From the NCBI RefSeq assembly GCF_900240245.1, contig NZ_OESQ01000001.1, forward strand, positions 533,726 to 577,004: a stretch of 43,279 nt of DNA, written 5' to 3'. Both the position numbers and the translations under genes were made by a program. The stretch is from Lachnoclostridium edouardi (GTDB taxonomy: Bacteria > Bacillota > Clostridia > Lachnospirales > Lachnospiraceae). The first letter of the stretch is position 1. Every line of letters begins with the position of its first letter. Of the stretch, positions 16,106 to 26,527 are shown in pieces. The notes beneath the pieces were generated by a model, which made no database searches, was not told the DNA's origin, and saw nothing but the letters and a program-made list of their open reading frames with translations.

Positions 16106-17524
16106 ATGAAATTTTCTCAGAAATTATCTGATAATATGTCGTTTCTGCAAAAGACTTTACAGGCTGAAACAAACTTTGATGTAGTTTACCGGGTCATACA
16201 CATTGGCGGCAGGGAAGCCTGTCTTTATTTTATTGACGGATTCACAAAAGATGAAGTGCTGCTTCGCTTAATCCAGGCCTTTACCGCCATGAAGCCGGAA
16301 GATATGCCGAAAGAGGCCCACGGCTTTTCTAAAAAATATCTTCCTTATGGAGAGGTTGGGCTGATTACTGATTCTGACTCTATGATTGTGCAGCTGCTTA
16401 TGGGAATTTCCTGCCTTTTCATTGACGGCTACGATTCCTGTCTTACTATTGACTGCCGCACTTACCCTGCCAGAGGCGTCAGTGAACCTGATAAAGATAA
16501 GGTTATGCGCGGTTCCAGAGACGGCTTTGTAGAAACATTGATTTTCAATACTGCCTTAATCCGCCGCAGAATCCGAGACCCAAAATTATCTATGGAAATT
16601 ATGACTGCAGGCGAAAGCTCTCACACAGATATTGCCATCTGCTATATGAACGGCCGTGTGGACACTCATCTTCTGAATATGATTAAAGACAGAATCAGGG
16701 AGCTGCATGTGGACGCCTTAACTATGAATCAGGAAAGCCTGGCAGAATGTATTTACCCTCATAAATGGTACAATCCCTTTCCAAAATTTAAATTTTCTGA
16801 ACGCCCTGATACTGCGGCAGCCTCTATATTAGAAGGCAGCATTATTATTTTAGTAGATAATTCTCCCTCTGCCATGATACTGCCGTCCTCAGTATTTGAC
16901 ATTATTGAAGAGGCTGACGACTACTATTTTCCTCCCATTACAGGCACATACCTGCGTTTGTCCAGAATGATTATCTCCCTGCTTACCCTTTTGCTGACGC
17001 CTACATGGCTTCTCCTTATGCAAAATCCTCAGTATATTCCTAAGTGGCTGGAATTTATACGGCTGTCTGACGAGATGCATGTAGCTTTAATATTTCAGCT
17101 TTTAATTTTGGAGTTTGCAATCGACGGCCTGCGCTTAGCAGCAGTTAATACTCCCAGTATGCTTACTACCCCGCTCAGTGTAATTGCCGGTATTGTGCTG
17201 GGAGAATACTCTGTGAAATCCGGGTGGTTTAACAGTGAAACTATGCTTTACATGGCCTTTGTCACTGTGGCCAATTACTCCCAGGCCAGCTTTGAGTTAG
17301 GATACGCCCTTAAATTTATGAGAATTATTTTGCTGGTGCTTACCTCTATTTTCAATTTCTGGGGCTTTGCAGCCGGATTGATTCTCTCTGTATGCGCCAT
17401 TGTATTTAATAAAACTATTGCAGGAAAAAGCTATATTTATCCTCTGATACCATTTAGCTGGAGCGAATGCAAAAAACGTTTTTTCCGTGGACGTCTGCCT
17501 CACACTTTAAAAGACCAGTCATAA
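16106..17524 (+). CDS. spoVAF: Spore germination protein of the GerA family, SpoVAF-like
   Basis: 472 aa. An N-terminal soluble GerA domain (about 1-270), with YFIDGFTKDEVLLRLIQ and LEGSIIILVDNSPSAMILP, is followed by a membrane domain with about five helices (about 285-455). The conserved DGLRLAAVNTPSMLTTPLSV segment lies near 343-362. GerA-type A subunits oligomerise in the inner spore membrane as nutrient-gated ion channels; SpoVAF is the branch usually encoded in the spoVA operon and implicated in amplifying germination. Length and motifs fit SpoVAF better than GerAA/GerKA, which have B and C subunit genes nearby. Here it stands alone, outside any spoVA cluster. A clear AAGGAGG site precedes the ATG. 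Sigma-G control is expected, but I could not identify a convincing promoter. Confidence 0.85.
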   Translation: MKFSQKLSDNMSFLQKTLQAETNFDVVYRVIHIGGREACLYFIDGFTKDEVLLRLIQAFTAMKPEDMPKEAHGFSKKYLPYGEVGLITDSDSMIVQLLMGISCLFIDGYDSCLTIDCRTYPARGVSEPDKDKVMRGSRDGFVETLIFNTALIRRRIRDPKLSMEIMTAGESSHTDIAICYMNGRVDTHLLNMIKDRIRELHVDALTMNQESLAECIYPHKWYNPFPKFKFSERPDTAAASILEGSIIILVDNSPSAMILPSSVFDIIEEADDYYFPPITGTYLRLSRMIISLLTLLLTPTWLLLMQNPQYIPKWLEFIRLSDEMHVALIFQLLILEFAIDGLRLAAVNTPSMLTTPLSVIAGIVLGEYSVKSGWFNSETMLYMAFVTVANYSQASFELGYALKFMRIILLVLTSIFNFWGFAAGLILSVCAIVFNKTIAGKSYIYPLIPFSWSECKKRFFRGRLPHTLKDQS

Positions 17525-17525
17525 T

Positions 17526-17584
17526 TTGATTTTATTAATATAATTGATTATAATAGATGTATCTTTTTAAGAAAGGGTACATCT
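17526..17584 (+). promoter_or_regulatory. Promoter and RBS-flanking inverted repeat of the ogg gene
   Basis: Plus-strand TTGATT (17526-17531), 17-bp spacer, TATAAT (17549-17554). Directly after it, perfect 7-bp arms AGATGTA (17555-17561) and TACATCT (17578-17584) bracket the AAAGGG ribosome site and end at the ATG. The repeat could be an operator or a weak RNA stem exposing the ribosome site in its loop. Confidence 0.55.
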
Positions 17585-18487
17585 ATGCTTTTTTTACAGT
17601 CAGATTATTTTGATTTAAAACAAATAGCCGACTCCGGCCAATGCTTCCGCATGGTTCCCCTCAAAGACGCCCAAACTCCCTCCTGTTTTTCCAGGGAATC
17701 ATCTGAAAAAACAACAGGCTTTTCTGTAATCAGCCGGTCCAGACTTTTAAAAATATATCAGCGCGGGGAGGAGTTCTTCTTTCACTGCCCTGATGAAGAT
17801 AATGATTACTGGCTGTTTTATTTTGATTTAAAAAGAGATTATCAGTCTTTGGCCGCTTCCGTCAGCTGCGACGACCAATACTTATGTGCAGCTGCCAAAG
17901 CAGGAAGGGGAATCAGAATTTTAAACCAGGACCCATGGGAAATGATCATTACTTTTGTTATATCCCAGCAAAAAACCATTCCTAAAATCAGAGAGGCAGT
18001 GGAGGCATTAAGCCGTCACTATGGCTCGCCAATTCCTTCCAGTCCAGAAAGCTCAAGCTTTCCAGATCCATATCAGCTTTCTAAAGCCTCTTTAGAGGAG
18101 CTTCAAGCTTTAAAGCTGGGCTACAGAGCAAAGTATATTTACAGAATATGTCAGGATGCAGTTTTAGGCCATTTAGACCTTTCCCTTCTTCCGGCTATGA
18201 ATTACAGTCAGGCTATGGAATACCTTACTAAATTTTACGGAATCGGCACAAAAGTTGCCAACTGTATCTGTCTGTTCGGGCTTCACCAAATTGACGCCTT
18301 TCCTGTGGACACCTGGATTCAAAAAATACTTTTAAAAGAATACTATAATGATTCTTACTCTGACGTGCCAAAATCCAAAATATACGAGAAAATTGTTAAG
18401 GACCATTTCAGCCAATATAAAGGTTACGCCGGTTTAATGCAGCAGTATATTTTCTTCTACGAAAGGCTGCTTCAGGGAAAGGGTTGA
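17585..18487 (+). CDS. 8-oxoguanine DNA glycosylase/AP lyase, OGG1 type
   Basis: 300 aa. It should excise 8-oxoguanine opposite C and cut the abasic strand. The N-terminal OGG domain starts with the motif SGQCFRM (17-23). The HhH-GPD fold follows, with QDPWEMIITFVISQQ (115-129), the hairpin FYGIGTKVANCICLFG carrying the catalytic lysine K223, and the catalytic Asp D242 in AFPVDTWI. The lysine marks it as bifunctional OGG1 type rather than AlkA. Together with mutY at 3034 the window holds two parts of 8-oxoG repair. It is a single-gene unit ending at a terminator shared with guaB. Confidence 0.92.
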   Translation: MLFLQSDYFDLKQIADSGQCFRMVPLKDAQTPSCFSRESSEKTTGFSVISRSRLLKIYQRGEEFFFHCPDEDNDYWLFYFDLKRDYQSLAASVSCDDQYLCAAAKAGRGIRILNQDPWEMIITFVISQQKTIPKIREAVEALSRHYGSPIPSSPESSSFPDPYQLSKASLEELQALKLGYRAKYIYRICQDAVLGHLDLSLLPAMNYSQAMEYLTKFYGIGTKVANCICLFGLHQIDAFPVDTWIQKILLKEYYNDSYSDVPKSKIYEKIVKDHFSQYKGYAGLMQQYIFFYERLLQGKG

Positions 18488-18488
18488 A

Positions 18489-18527
18489 AAAAGCTGCCTC
18501 CGAAAATATCACCGGAAGGCAGCTTTT
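18489..18527. terminator. Bidirectional terminator between ogg and guaB
   Basis: Perfect 10-bp arms AAAAGCTGCC (18489-18498) and GGCAGCTTTT (18518-18527), extended by CCG/CGG inside. A-run on one side and T-run on the other let it serve both converging genes. Confidence 0.85.
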
Positions 18528-18549
18528 ATATTATATATAGCGGTCCTGT

Positions 18550-20022
<1,473 letters not shown>

Positions 20023-20074
20023 CTATATGTTTTATTAGTTATTTTAATAAAAAGCTATAGAGTTATTAGTACCT

Positions 20075-20103
20075 AATTTATCAGACTTTCAGGCAGATGT
20101 CAA
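20075..20103 (-). promoter_or_regulatory. guaB promoter
   Basis: Minus-strand TTGACA (20098-20103), 17-bp spacer and TAAATT (20075-20080), with transcription expected from about 20068. Confidence 0.75.
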
Positions 20104-20185
20104 ATAAAATTATTTAGAACTTCATATTCATTTTTCTTATATGCTGTCATTATAAAAGCTAATATTCTTCTTAACAGTACAAAAA

Positions 20186-20235
20186 GGCGCTGTAAAAATA
20201 AGATCAGAAACCTTTCTGTTTATTTTTACAGCGCC
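20186..20235 (-). terminator. groEL terminator
   Basis: Perfect 15-bp arms (20186-20200 and 20221-20235) with a 20-nt loop; on the minus strand it is followed by TTTTTG. It lies 18 bp after the groEL stop and separates the chaperonin operon from guaB. Confidence 0.88.
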
Positions 20236-20253
20236 ATATTTATTGTTATTAAA

Positions 20254-21897
<1,644 letters not shown>

Positions 21898-21923
21898 TTA
21901 TATAAATTTGAAATTAACTGTTA

Positions 21924-22208
21924 TTATTCAATGACAGCTAAAATATCGCTCTGCTTAACAATCACATATTTTTCTTCATCCACTTCCACTTCGCTTCCAG
22001 CGTATTTGGAGTAGATTACTTTATCTCCTGTTTTAACCTGCATAGTGATCTCTTTGCCGTCCACTACTCCGCCTGGTCCTACTGCAACTACTTCTGCCTG
22101 CTGTGGTTTTTCTTTTGCCTGACCTGGCAGCACAATTCCAGATTTTGTAGTTTCTTCTGCTACTAACTGTTTTAAAACAATACGGTCAAATAATGGAACT
22201 AACTTCAT
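21924..22208 (-). CDS. groES: Co-chaperonin GroES (Hsp10)
   Basis: 94 aa, the usual size. It caps the GroEL cavity. The N-terminus KLVPLFDRIVLK and the mobile loop region EETTKSGIVLPGQAKEKPQ are typical. AAGGAGG precedes the ATG. First gene of the groESL operon, downstream of a CIRCE element. Confidence 0.98.
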   Translation of the reverse strand: MKLVPLFDRIVLKQLVAEETTKSGIVLPGQAKEKPQQAEVVAVGPGGVVDGKEITMQVKTGDKVIYSKYAGSEVEVDEEKYVIVKQSDILAVIE

Positions 22209-22286
22209 AAAAAATGCCTCCTTAAATCCTGTTCTTTTTTTTATCCGGAAAATGAAATTCCGGTTTCTTCTCTCTTTACAAATAAT

Positions 22287-22329
22287 GTTATACCACTCAT
22301 TATTAGCACTGTCAATAGTTGAGTGCTAA
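22287..22329 (-). promoter_or_regulatory. groESL promoter with CIRCE operator
   Basis: The CIRCE inverted repeat reads TTAGCACTG (22303-22311), N9, GAGTGCTAA (22321-22329): one base off the perfect consensus in the left arm. The minus-strand -35 TTGACA (22310-22315) lies inside it and the -10 TATAAC (22287-22292) follows after 17 bp. HrcA bound here would block polymerase, giving heat-shock induction. Confidence 0.93.
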
Positions 22330-22386
22330 TTTTTTCCTCTTCTCTCATTAGTTTATAGAAATTTTCTAAAGTTATGCCTTTCTTTT

Positions 22387-22414
22387 TTGCACATTTCGTA
22401 TTAAAATATAAAAT
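22387..22414 (+). promoter_or_regulatory. Promoter of the YtxH-like gene
   Basis: Plus-strand TTGCAC (22387-22392), 16-bp spacer, TAAAAT (22409-22414), divergent from the groESL promoter and about 60 bp from the CIRCE site. Confidence 0.6.
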
Positions 22415-22447
22415 AATGAAACTGTTTTAAAGAAGGGAGACTTTCAA

Positions 22448-23116
22448 ATGGGAAAAAGAATTGGGAAATGGGTTGCATTAGCCACGATTGCAGGCGCTGC
22501 AGCGGCGGGGATTTCTTATATCGCCAAGTACAAATCTTTCAATAAAGAGCTGGAAGAGGATTTTCACGATTTTGAGGACGACGAGGAGCCGGCGGAGGAT
22601 ACTGCTGCCAGCCGTAAGTATGTTTCCCTCAGTTCCGACAAAGACGAATTTGTAGTAGCTGCCGGCGATATGGTCAGCGCAGCCAAAGATATGGTAAAGG
22701 ATACTGCCGCTATTGTATCTGACGCCACAAAAGACGTGGCTTTAGCAGCTAAGGATTCTGCTCAGATTGCCAAGGAGCGGATGGCTGCCGCCAAGGATAA
22801 GTTCCAGGAAAAGGTAAGTGAAAAAAAGGACGAGTGGAAGGAAAAGATGGCTGCCGCTAAAAAGTACGGCGAGGACGCTGCAGAAGACATTACAGACGCT
22901 GTATATGAAGTTGTAGAGGAAGCTTCTGAAGCTGCCAAAGAAAGTATTTCCTCCGCTGCAGACTCTGTCAACAGCGCTGTGGAAAGCGCTTCTAAGACGG
23001 CTGAGGAGGCTGTAGAAAAGACTTCCCAGGCTGTATCTGAGACTGTTCAGCAGGCAGCCGACGCCGCTGAAGCCGCAGCAGAAAAGGTAACTGCTAAAAT
23101 CACAGAAGAATCTTAA
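22448..23116 (+). CDS. YtxH-like alanine-rich coiled-coil protein with N-terminal anchor
   Basis: 222 aa. A short basic start and one hydrophobic segment (about 8-26, VALATIAGAAAAGISYIA) are followed by an acidic stretch (EEDFHDFEDDEEPAED near 37-52). A long low-complexity tail rich in Ala, Lys, Glu, Ser and Val is predicted helical, with repeats such as AAKD, KDTAAIVSDATKD and EAAKES. This resembles YtxH or LEA-like stress proteins, but similarity from composition alone is weak evidence. It is a single-gene unit, divergent from groES. No enzyme motif is visible. Confidence 0.72.
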   Translation: MGKRIGKWVALATIAGAAAAGISYIAKYKSFNKELEEDFHDFEDDEEPAEDTAASRKYVSLSSDKDEFVVAAGDMVSAAKDMVKDTAAIVSDATKDVALAAKDSAQIAKERMAAAKDKFQEKVSEKKDEWKEKMAAAKKYGEDAAEDITDAVYEVVEEASEAAKESISSAADSVNSAVESASKTAEEAVEKTSQAVSETVQQAADAAEAAAEKVTAKITEES

Positions 23117-23152
23117 ATTCATTTTATCACTGCCAATTAATATGACGTTTTT

Positions 23153-23202
23153 AAAAGACGGCTGTTTCTAAACACCTTAGTATTTTCATTCAGCCGTCTT
23201 TT
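23153..23202. terminator. Bidirectional terminator after the YtxH-like gene
   Basis: Perfect 12-bp arms AAAAGACGGCTG (23153-23164) and CAGCCGTCTTTT (23191-23202), with T-rich flank on the plus strand. It separates this gene from the convergent MocR gene. Confidence 0.82.
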
Positions 23203-23244
23203 TCTTTTTTATTTTCTCTTTTAATTTCAGAAGCATTTCTTCTT

Positions 23245-24666
23245 TTACATATCCTGCCATGCTTCCTCTAAAAGCCTTACCCCGGTTTTAATTTGATCCT
23301 CAGTTAGATTTGCATACCCCAGTATTACTGTATTGCTGTATTCCTCACCAGAAGTTTTGCCTTCAATTAAATACGAAGACATGCCGTATACCCTGACTCC
23401 TTTTTCCTCTGCTCTTTTTATGTAGAGCTTTTCTTCCGCCTGGTTTTTAGAGGTTAAAAGGATATGCAGCCCTGCATTTTCACCTCTAACATGAAAGTTT
23501 TTTTCCAGTTTTTTCAGCTCTCCTAACAGCAGATCATGTTTTGTCCTATATATGGCCCTCATTCTGTTTAGATGACGTTCATAATGCCCTTCCTCCAAAA
23601 AATAATATAAAATATTTTGGTCCGTCCTGGGCACTGTACAGGCGTAAAAACCTGCTTTTTCTCTGTATTTCTTTAAAAGAGCAGGAGGCAGAACCATATA
23701 GCTGACTCGAATAGCAGGGGCAATAGATTTAGAAAATGTTCCAAGATAGATCACTTTCTCCTCTGCATCCATTCCCTGAAGAGCCGGCACAGGCTTTCCC
23801 TTATACCGAAATTCACTGTCATAATCATCTTCTATTAAGTATCGTTCCGCCTTTCTGCCTGCCCACTGCAAAAGCTCCTGCCGCCTTTTCACAGGCATAA
23901 CAATTCCTGTGGGATACTGGTGGGACGGCATTATATAGGCGATCTGTGCCCCGCTGTTTTCCAAGGCCAAAGGCTCCATTCCAAAGGCGTCCATTTCCAC
24001 TGGTTCCATTTCCATCCCCAGGCTTTCTAACACTCTGTACGCCTGCTTGTAAGTAGGATTTTCCATGGCAATTTTCAATCCTCTCTTAAGCACCTGACAT
24101 AAAAGCATAAGCAGATATTCGCTGCCGGCTCCCACAATAATCTGCTCTGATGTACATACAACTCCTCTGGCAGAGTGAAGATAGTCTTTTATGGCTCTCC
24201 TCAGTTCTCTCTCCCCCTGGGCATCTCCGGCTGCAAATATTTCTTTATTTCCCTCTCCCAATACATTCCTGGAAAGTTTTCTCCACACCTGAAATGGAAA
24301 GCTGCTAAGATCCACCCCCCTGGGAGAAAAGTCCACTTTCCAGGAAGATTTTTCTCTAAAATCCTTTTCCTGTTTTATAGCCTCCGGAAAAAATGTTTTC
24401 CCGCCTATTTCTATTAACTGATCAATCTCAGCCACAAAATATCCCTTACAGGGAACGGCTTCTATATAACCTTCTGATACCAGCTGATCATAAGAAAGCT
24501 GAGTCGTACTTCTGCTGACCTTTAAATTTTCCGCCAAACGCCTGGTGGATGGCAGACGAAGCCCGGCCTTCATATTTCCGTTTTTAATCTCGCTTTTTAT
24601 ATATCTGTAAATTTGCTCATACAGAGGAGCCTCGTCCTTCCCCTCAAAAGGTATTATTAAATCCAT
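23245..24666 (-). CDS. MocR-type regulator (GntR HTH fused to aminotransferase domain)
   Basis: 473 aa from the chosen ATG (MDLIIPFEG), which has GGAGG five bases upstream; an in-frame ATG four codons earlier has no ribosome site. A GntR winged helix covers about 10-75 (RLPSTRRLAENLKVSRSTTQ). A fold-type I aminotransferase domain spans about 110-470, with EDDYDSEFRY and the PLP-binding lysine in LGTFSKSIAP (about K313). MocR proteins bind PLP or PLP adducts to control vitamin B6, amino acid or GABA genes. No pdxST or transaminase gene is adjacent, so I do not assign PdxR. Its promoter region overlaps the glnS terminator. Confidence 0.88.
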   Translation of the reverse strand: MDLIIPFEGKDEAPLYEQIYRYIKSEIKNGNMKAGLRLPSTRRLAENLKVSRSTTQLSYDQLVSEGYIEAVPCKGYFVAEIDQLIEIGGKTFFPEAIKQEKDFREKSSWKVDFSPRGVDLSSFPFQVWRKLSRNVLGEGNKEIFAAGDAQGERELRRAIKDYLHSARGVVCTSEQIIVGAGSEYLLMLLCQVLKRGLKIAMENPTYKQAYRVLESLGMEMEPVEMDAFGMEPLALENSGAQIAYIMPSHQYPTGIVMPVKRRQELLQWAGRKAERYLIEDDYDSEFRYKGKPVPALQGMDAEEKVIYLGTFSKSIAPAIRVSYMVLPPALLKKYREKAGFYACTVPRTDQNILYYFLEEGHYERHLNRMRAIYRTKHDLLLGELKKLEKNFHVRGENAGLHILLTSKNQAEEKLYIKRAEEKGVRVYGMSSYLIEGKTSGEEYSNTVILGYANLTEDQIKTGVRLLEEAWQDM

Positions 24667-24698
24667 AACTTCCTCCATATTACAATAATGAAAAAAGA

Positions 24699-24750
24699 GG
24701 CTGCTGCAAAATAAATCGAAGAAAGCCTTCTAATATATTTTACAACAGCC
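24699..24750 (-). terminator. glnS terminator
   Basis: Long imperfect stem: GGCTGCTGCAAAAT (24699-24712) against ATTTTACAACAGCC (24737-24750), about 12 of 14 pairs, with a small inner hairpin and CTTTTTTC after it on the minus strand. Confidence 0.78.
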
Positions 24751-24756
24751 CTTTTC

Positions 24757-26454
24757 CTACTTCTTATCTATTTTAAATGAGCTCTTTAAAGAAACAATTC
24801 TGTTAAATACCAGGTTTTCCGGCGTGCTGTCCTTACAATCTGTACAGAAAAATCCGTTTCTTACAAACTGGAAGCTGTCATATGCTTTAGAGTCTGCTAA
24901 AGCCGGCTCTGCATAGCACTCCTTTAATATTGTGAGAGAATTTGGATTCAGATTCAGGCTTCCGTCCTCATTTAACTTTCCCTTTTCTTCATCTACAATA
25001 TTTTCGTAAAGGCGGCACTCTACCTTTAAAGCTGTCTTGGCCGCTACCCAGTGAATGGTTCCCTTCACCTTTCTTCCAGTAAAGCCGGAGCCGCTTTTTG
25101 TCTCTGGATCATAAGTACAATGAACCGCTGTTACTCTGCCGTTTTCATCTTTCTCACAGCCAGTACATGTAACAAAGTAAGCTCCCATTAAACGCACTTC
25201 ATTTCCCGGAAACAAGCGGAAATATTTTTTAGGAGGCTCTTCCATAAAATCTTCCCGTTCAATATAAAGCTCTTTTCCAAAAGGTACTTTTCTGTCTCCC
25301 AGCTCTGGATTTTCCAGGTTATTGGGAATGTCCAGCTCTTCTATCTGATCCTCTGGATAATTGTCGATTACCAGCTTTACAGGATCTAAAATAGCCATCA
25401 TTCTAGACTTTTTCAGTTTTAAATCCTCCCTGATACAGTACTCCAGCATAGCGTAATCTACAGAGCTGTTAGCCTTTGACACTCCCACCAAATCTACAAA
25501 CATGCGGATTGATTCAGGAGTATAGCCTCTTCTTCTTAATGCTGCAATAGAGACAAGGCGGGGATCGTCCCAACCGTCTACGATTCCGTCCTCCACCAGC
25601 TTTTTAATATATCTTTTTCCTGTTACTACATTAGTTAAATACAGCTTTGCAAACTCTATCTGTCTGGGAGGATTTTCAAACTCACACTCTTTTACTACCC
25701 AATCGTATAATGGTCTGTGATCTTCAAATTCCAAGGTGCAGATAGAGTGTGTAATATTCTCTACAGCATCCTCAATAGGATGAGCAAAATCATACATAGG
25801 ATAAATGCACCACTGATCCCCTGTGTTGTGGTGAGTCATGTGAGCTACACGGTAAATAACAGGATCTCTCATATTAATGTTGGGAGATGCCATGTCGATC
25901 TTTGCCCGGAGAACCTTCTCTCCGTCCTTATACACACCGTTTTTCATATCCTCAAACAGCTTCAGGTTCTCCTCCACTGTTCTGTTTCTGTATGGACTTT
26001 CTTTTCCAGGAGTTTTAAAGTCTCCTCTGTACTCCCTAATCTCCTCTGCTGTCAAATCGCATACAAAGGCCTTCCCCTTTTTAATCAGAAAAACAGCGCA
26101 CTGGTACATTTTTTCAAAGTAATCAGAGGCAAAAAACAGACGGTCCTCATAATCAGCTCCCAGCCATTTTACATCTGCCTTAATAGATTCCACAAACTCT
26201 ATTTTTTCCTTTGTAGGGTTTGTGTCGTCAAATCTTAAATTAAACTTTCCCTTGTACTCGTTGGCCAACCCGTAGTTGAGCAAAATAGATTTTGCATGAC
26301 CGATGTGCAGATATCCGTTTGGCTCCGGAGGAAATCTTGTCTGTACATGATTGTACACTCCCTCAGCCAAATCCTTTTCTATTTCCTGTTCAATAAAATT
26401 TTTAGAAACTACTTCTTTTTCCTCAGCCTCTGCCACAGGCTTTTTCTCTTCCAT
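24757..26454 (-). CDS. glnS: Glutaminyl-tRNA synthetase
   Basis: 565 aa from ATG at 26454, which follows GGAGGAACGATT. A longer reading from 26520 would overlap the -35 box of the promoter and is rejected. It charges tRNA-Gln directly. The class I motif HIGH is at 50-53 in [15 protein letters not shown]; the Rossmann region, [13 protein letters not shown] and [20 protein letters not shown] are GlnRS specific. The C-terminal anticodon-binding beta barrels are complete. The KMSKS-equivalent loop reads TGKRY instead of the usual MSKRK but keeps the lysine. GlnRS is not universal in Firmicutes, many of which use GatCAB, so it was probably acquired in this lineage. Confidence 0.96.
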   Translation of the reverse strand: MEEKKPVAEAEEKEVVSKNFIEQEIEKDLAEGVYNHVQTRFPPEPNGYLHIGHAKSILLNYGLANEYKGKFNLRFDDTNPTKEKIEFVESIKADVKWLGADYEDRLFFASDYFEKMYQCAVFLIKKGKAFVCDLTAEEIREYRGDFKTPGKESPYRNRTVEENLKLFEDMKNGVYKDGEKVLRAKIDMASPNINMRDPVIYRVAHMTHHNTGDQWCIYPMYDFAHPIEDAVENITHSICTLEFEDHRPLYDWVVKECEFENPPRQIEFAKLYLTNVVTGKRYIKKLVEDGIVDGWDDPRLVSIAALRRRGYTPESIRMFVDLVGVSKANSSVDYAMLEYCIREDLKLKKSRMMAILDPVKLVIDNYPEDQIEELDIPNNLENPELGDRKVPFGKELYIEREDFMEEPPKKYFRLFPGNEVRLMGAYFVTCTGCEKDENGRVTAVHCTYDPETKSGSGFTGRKVKGTIHWVAAKTALKVECRLYENIVDEEKGKLNEDGSLNLNPNSLTILKECYAEPALADSKAYDSFQFVRNGFFCTDCKDSTPENLVFNRIVSLKSSFKIDKK

Positions 26455-26491
26455 AATCGTTCCTCCATCAAAGATGTCATTAGTATAAGCA

Positions 26492-26520
26492 AGTATAACA
26501 AAAAAATATACGTTCGGCAA
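26492..26520 (-). promoter_or_regulatory. glnS promoter
   Basis: Minus-strand TTGCCG (26515-26520), 17-bp spacer, TATACT (26492-26497), between the helicase stop and glnS. The expected start near 26485 fits translation from 26454. Confidence 0.7.
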
Positions 26521-26527
26521 GGATTTG

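Noticed and set aside
23245..24666. Naming the MocR gene pdxR
   Set aside because: No pdxS/pdxT genes are adjacent, and many MocR proteins control unrelated genes.
26455..26520. Longer N-terminus for glnS
   Set aside because: It would include the -10 and -35 boxes of the promoter, and the ATG at 26454 has a GGAGGAACG site.
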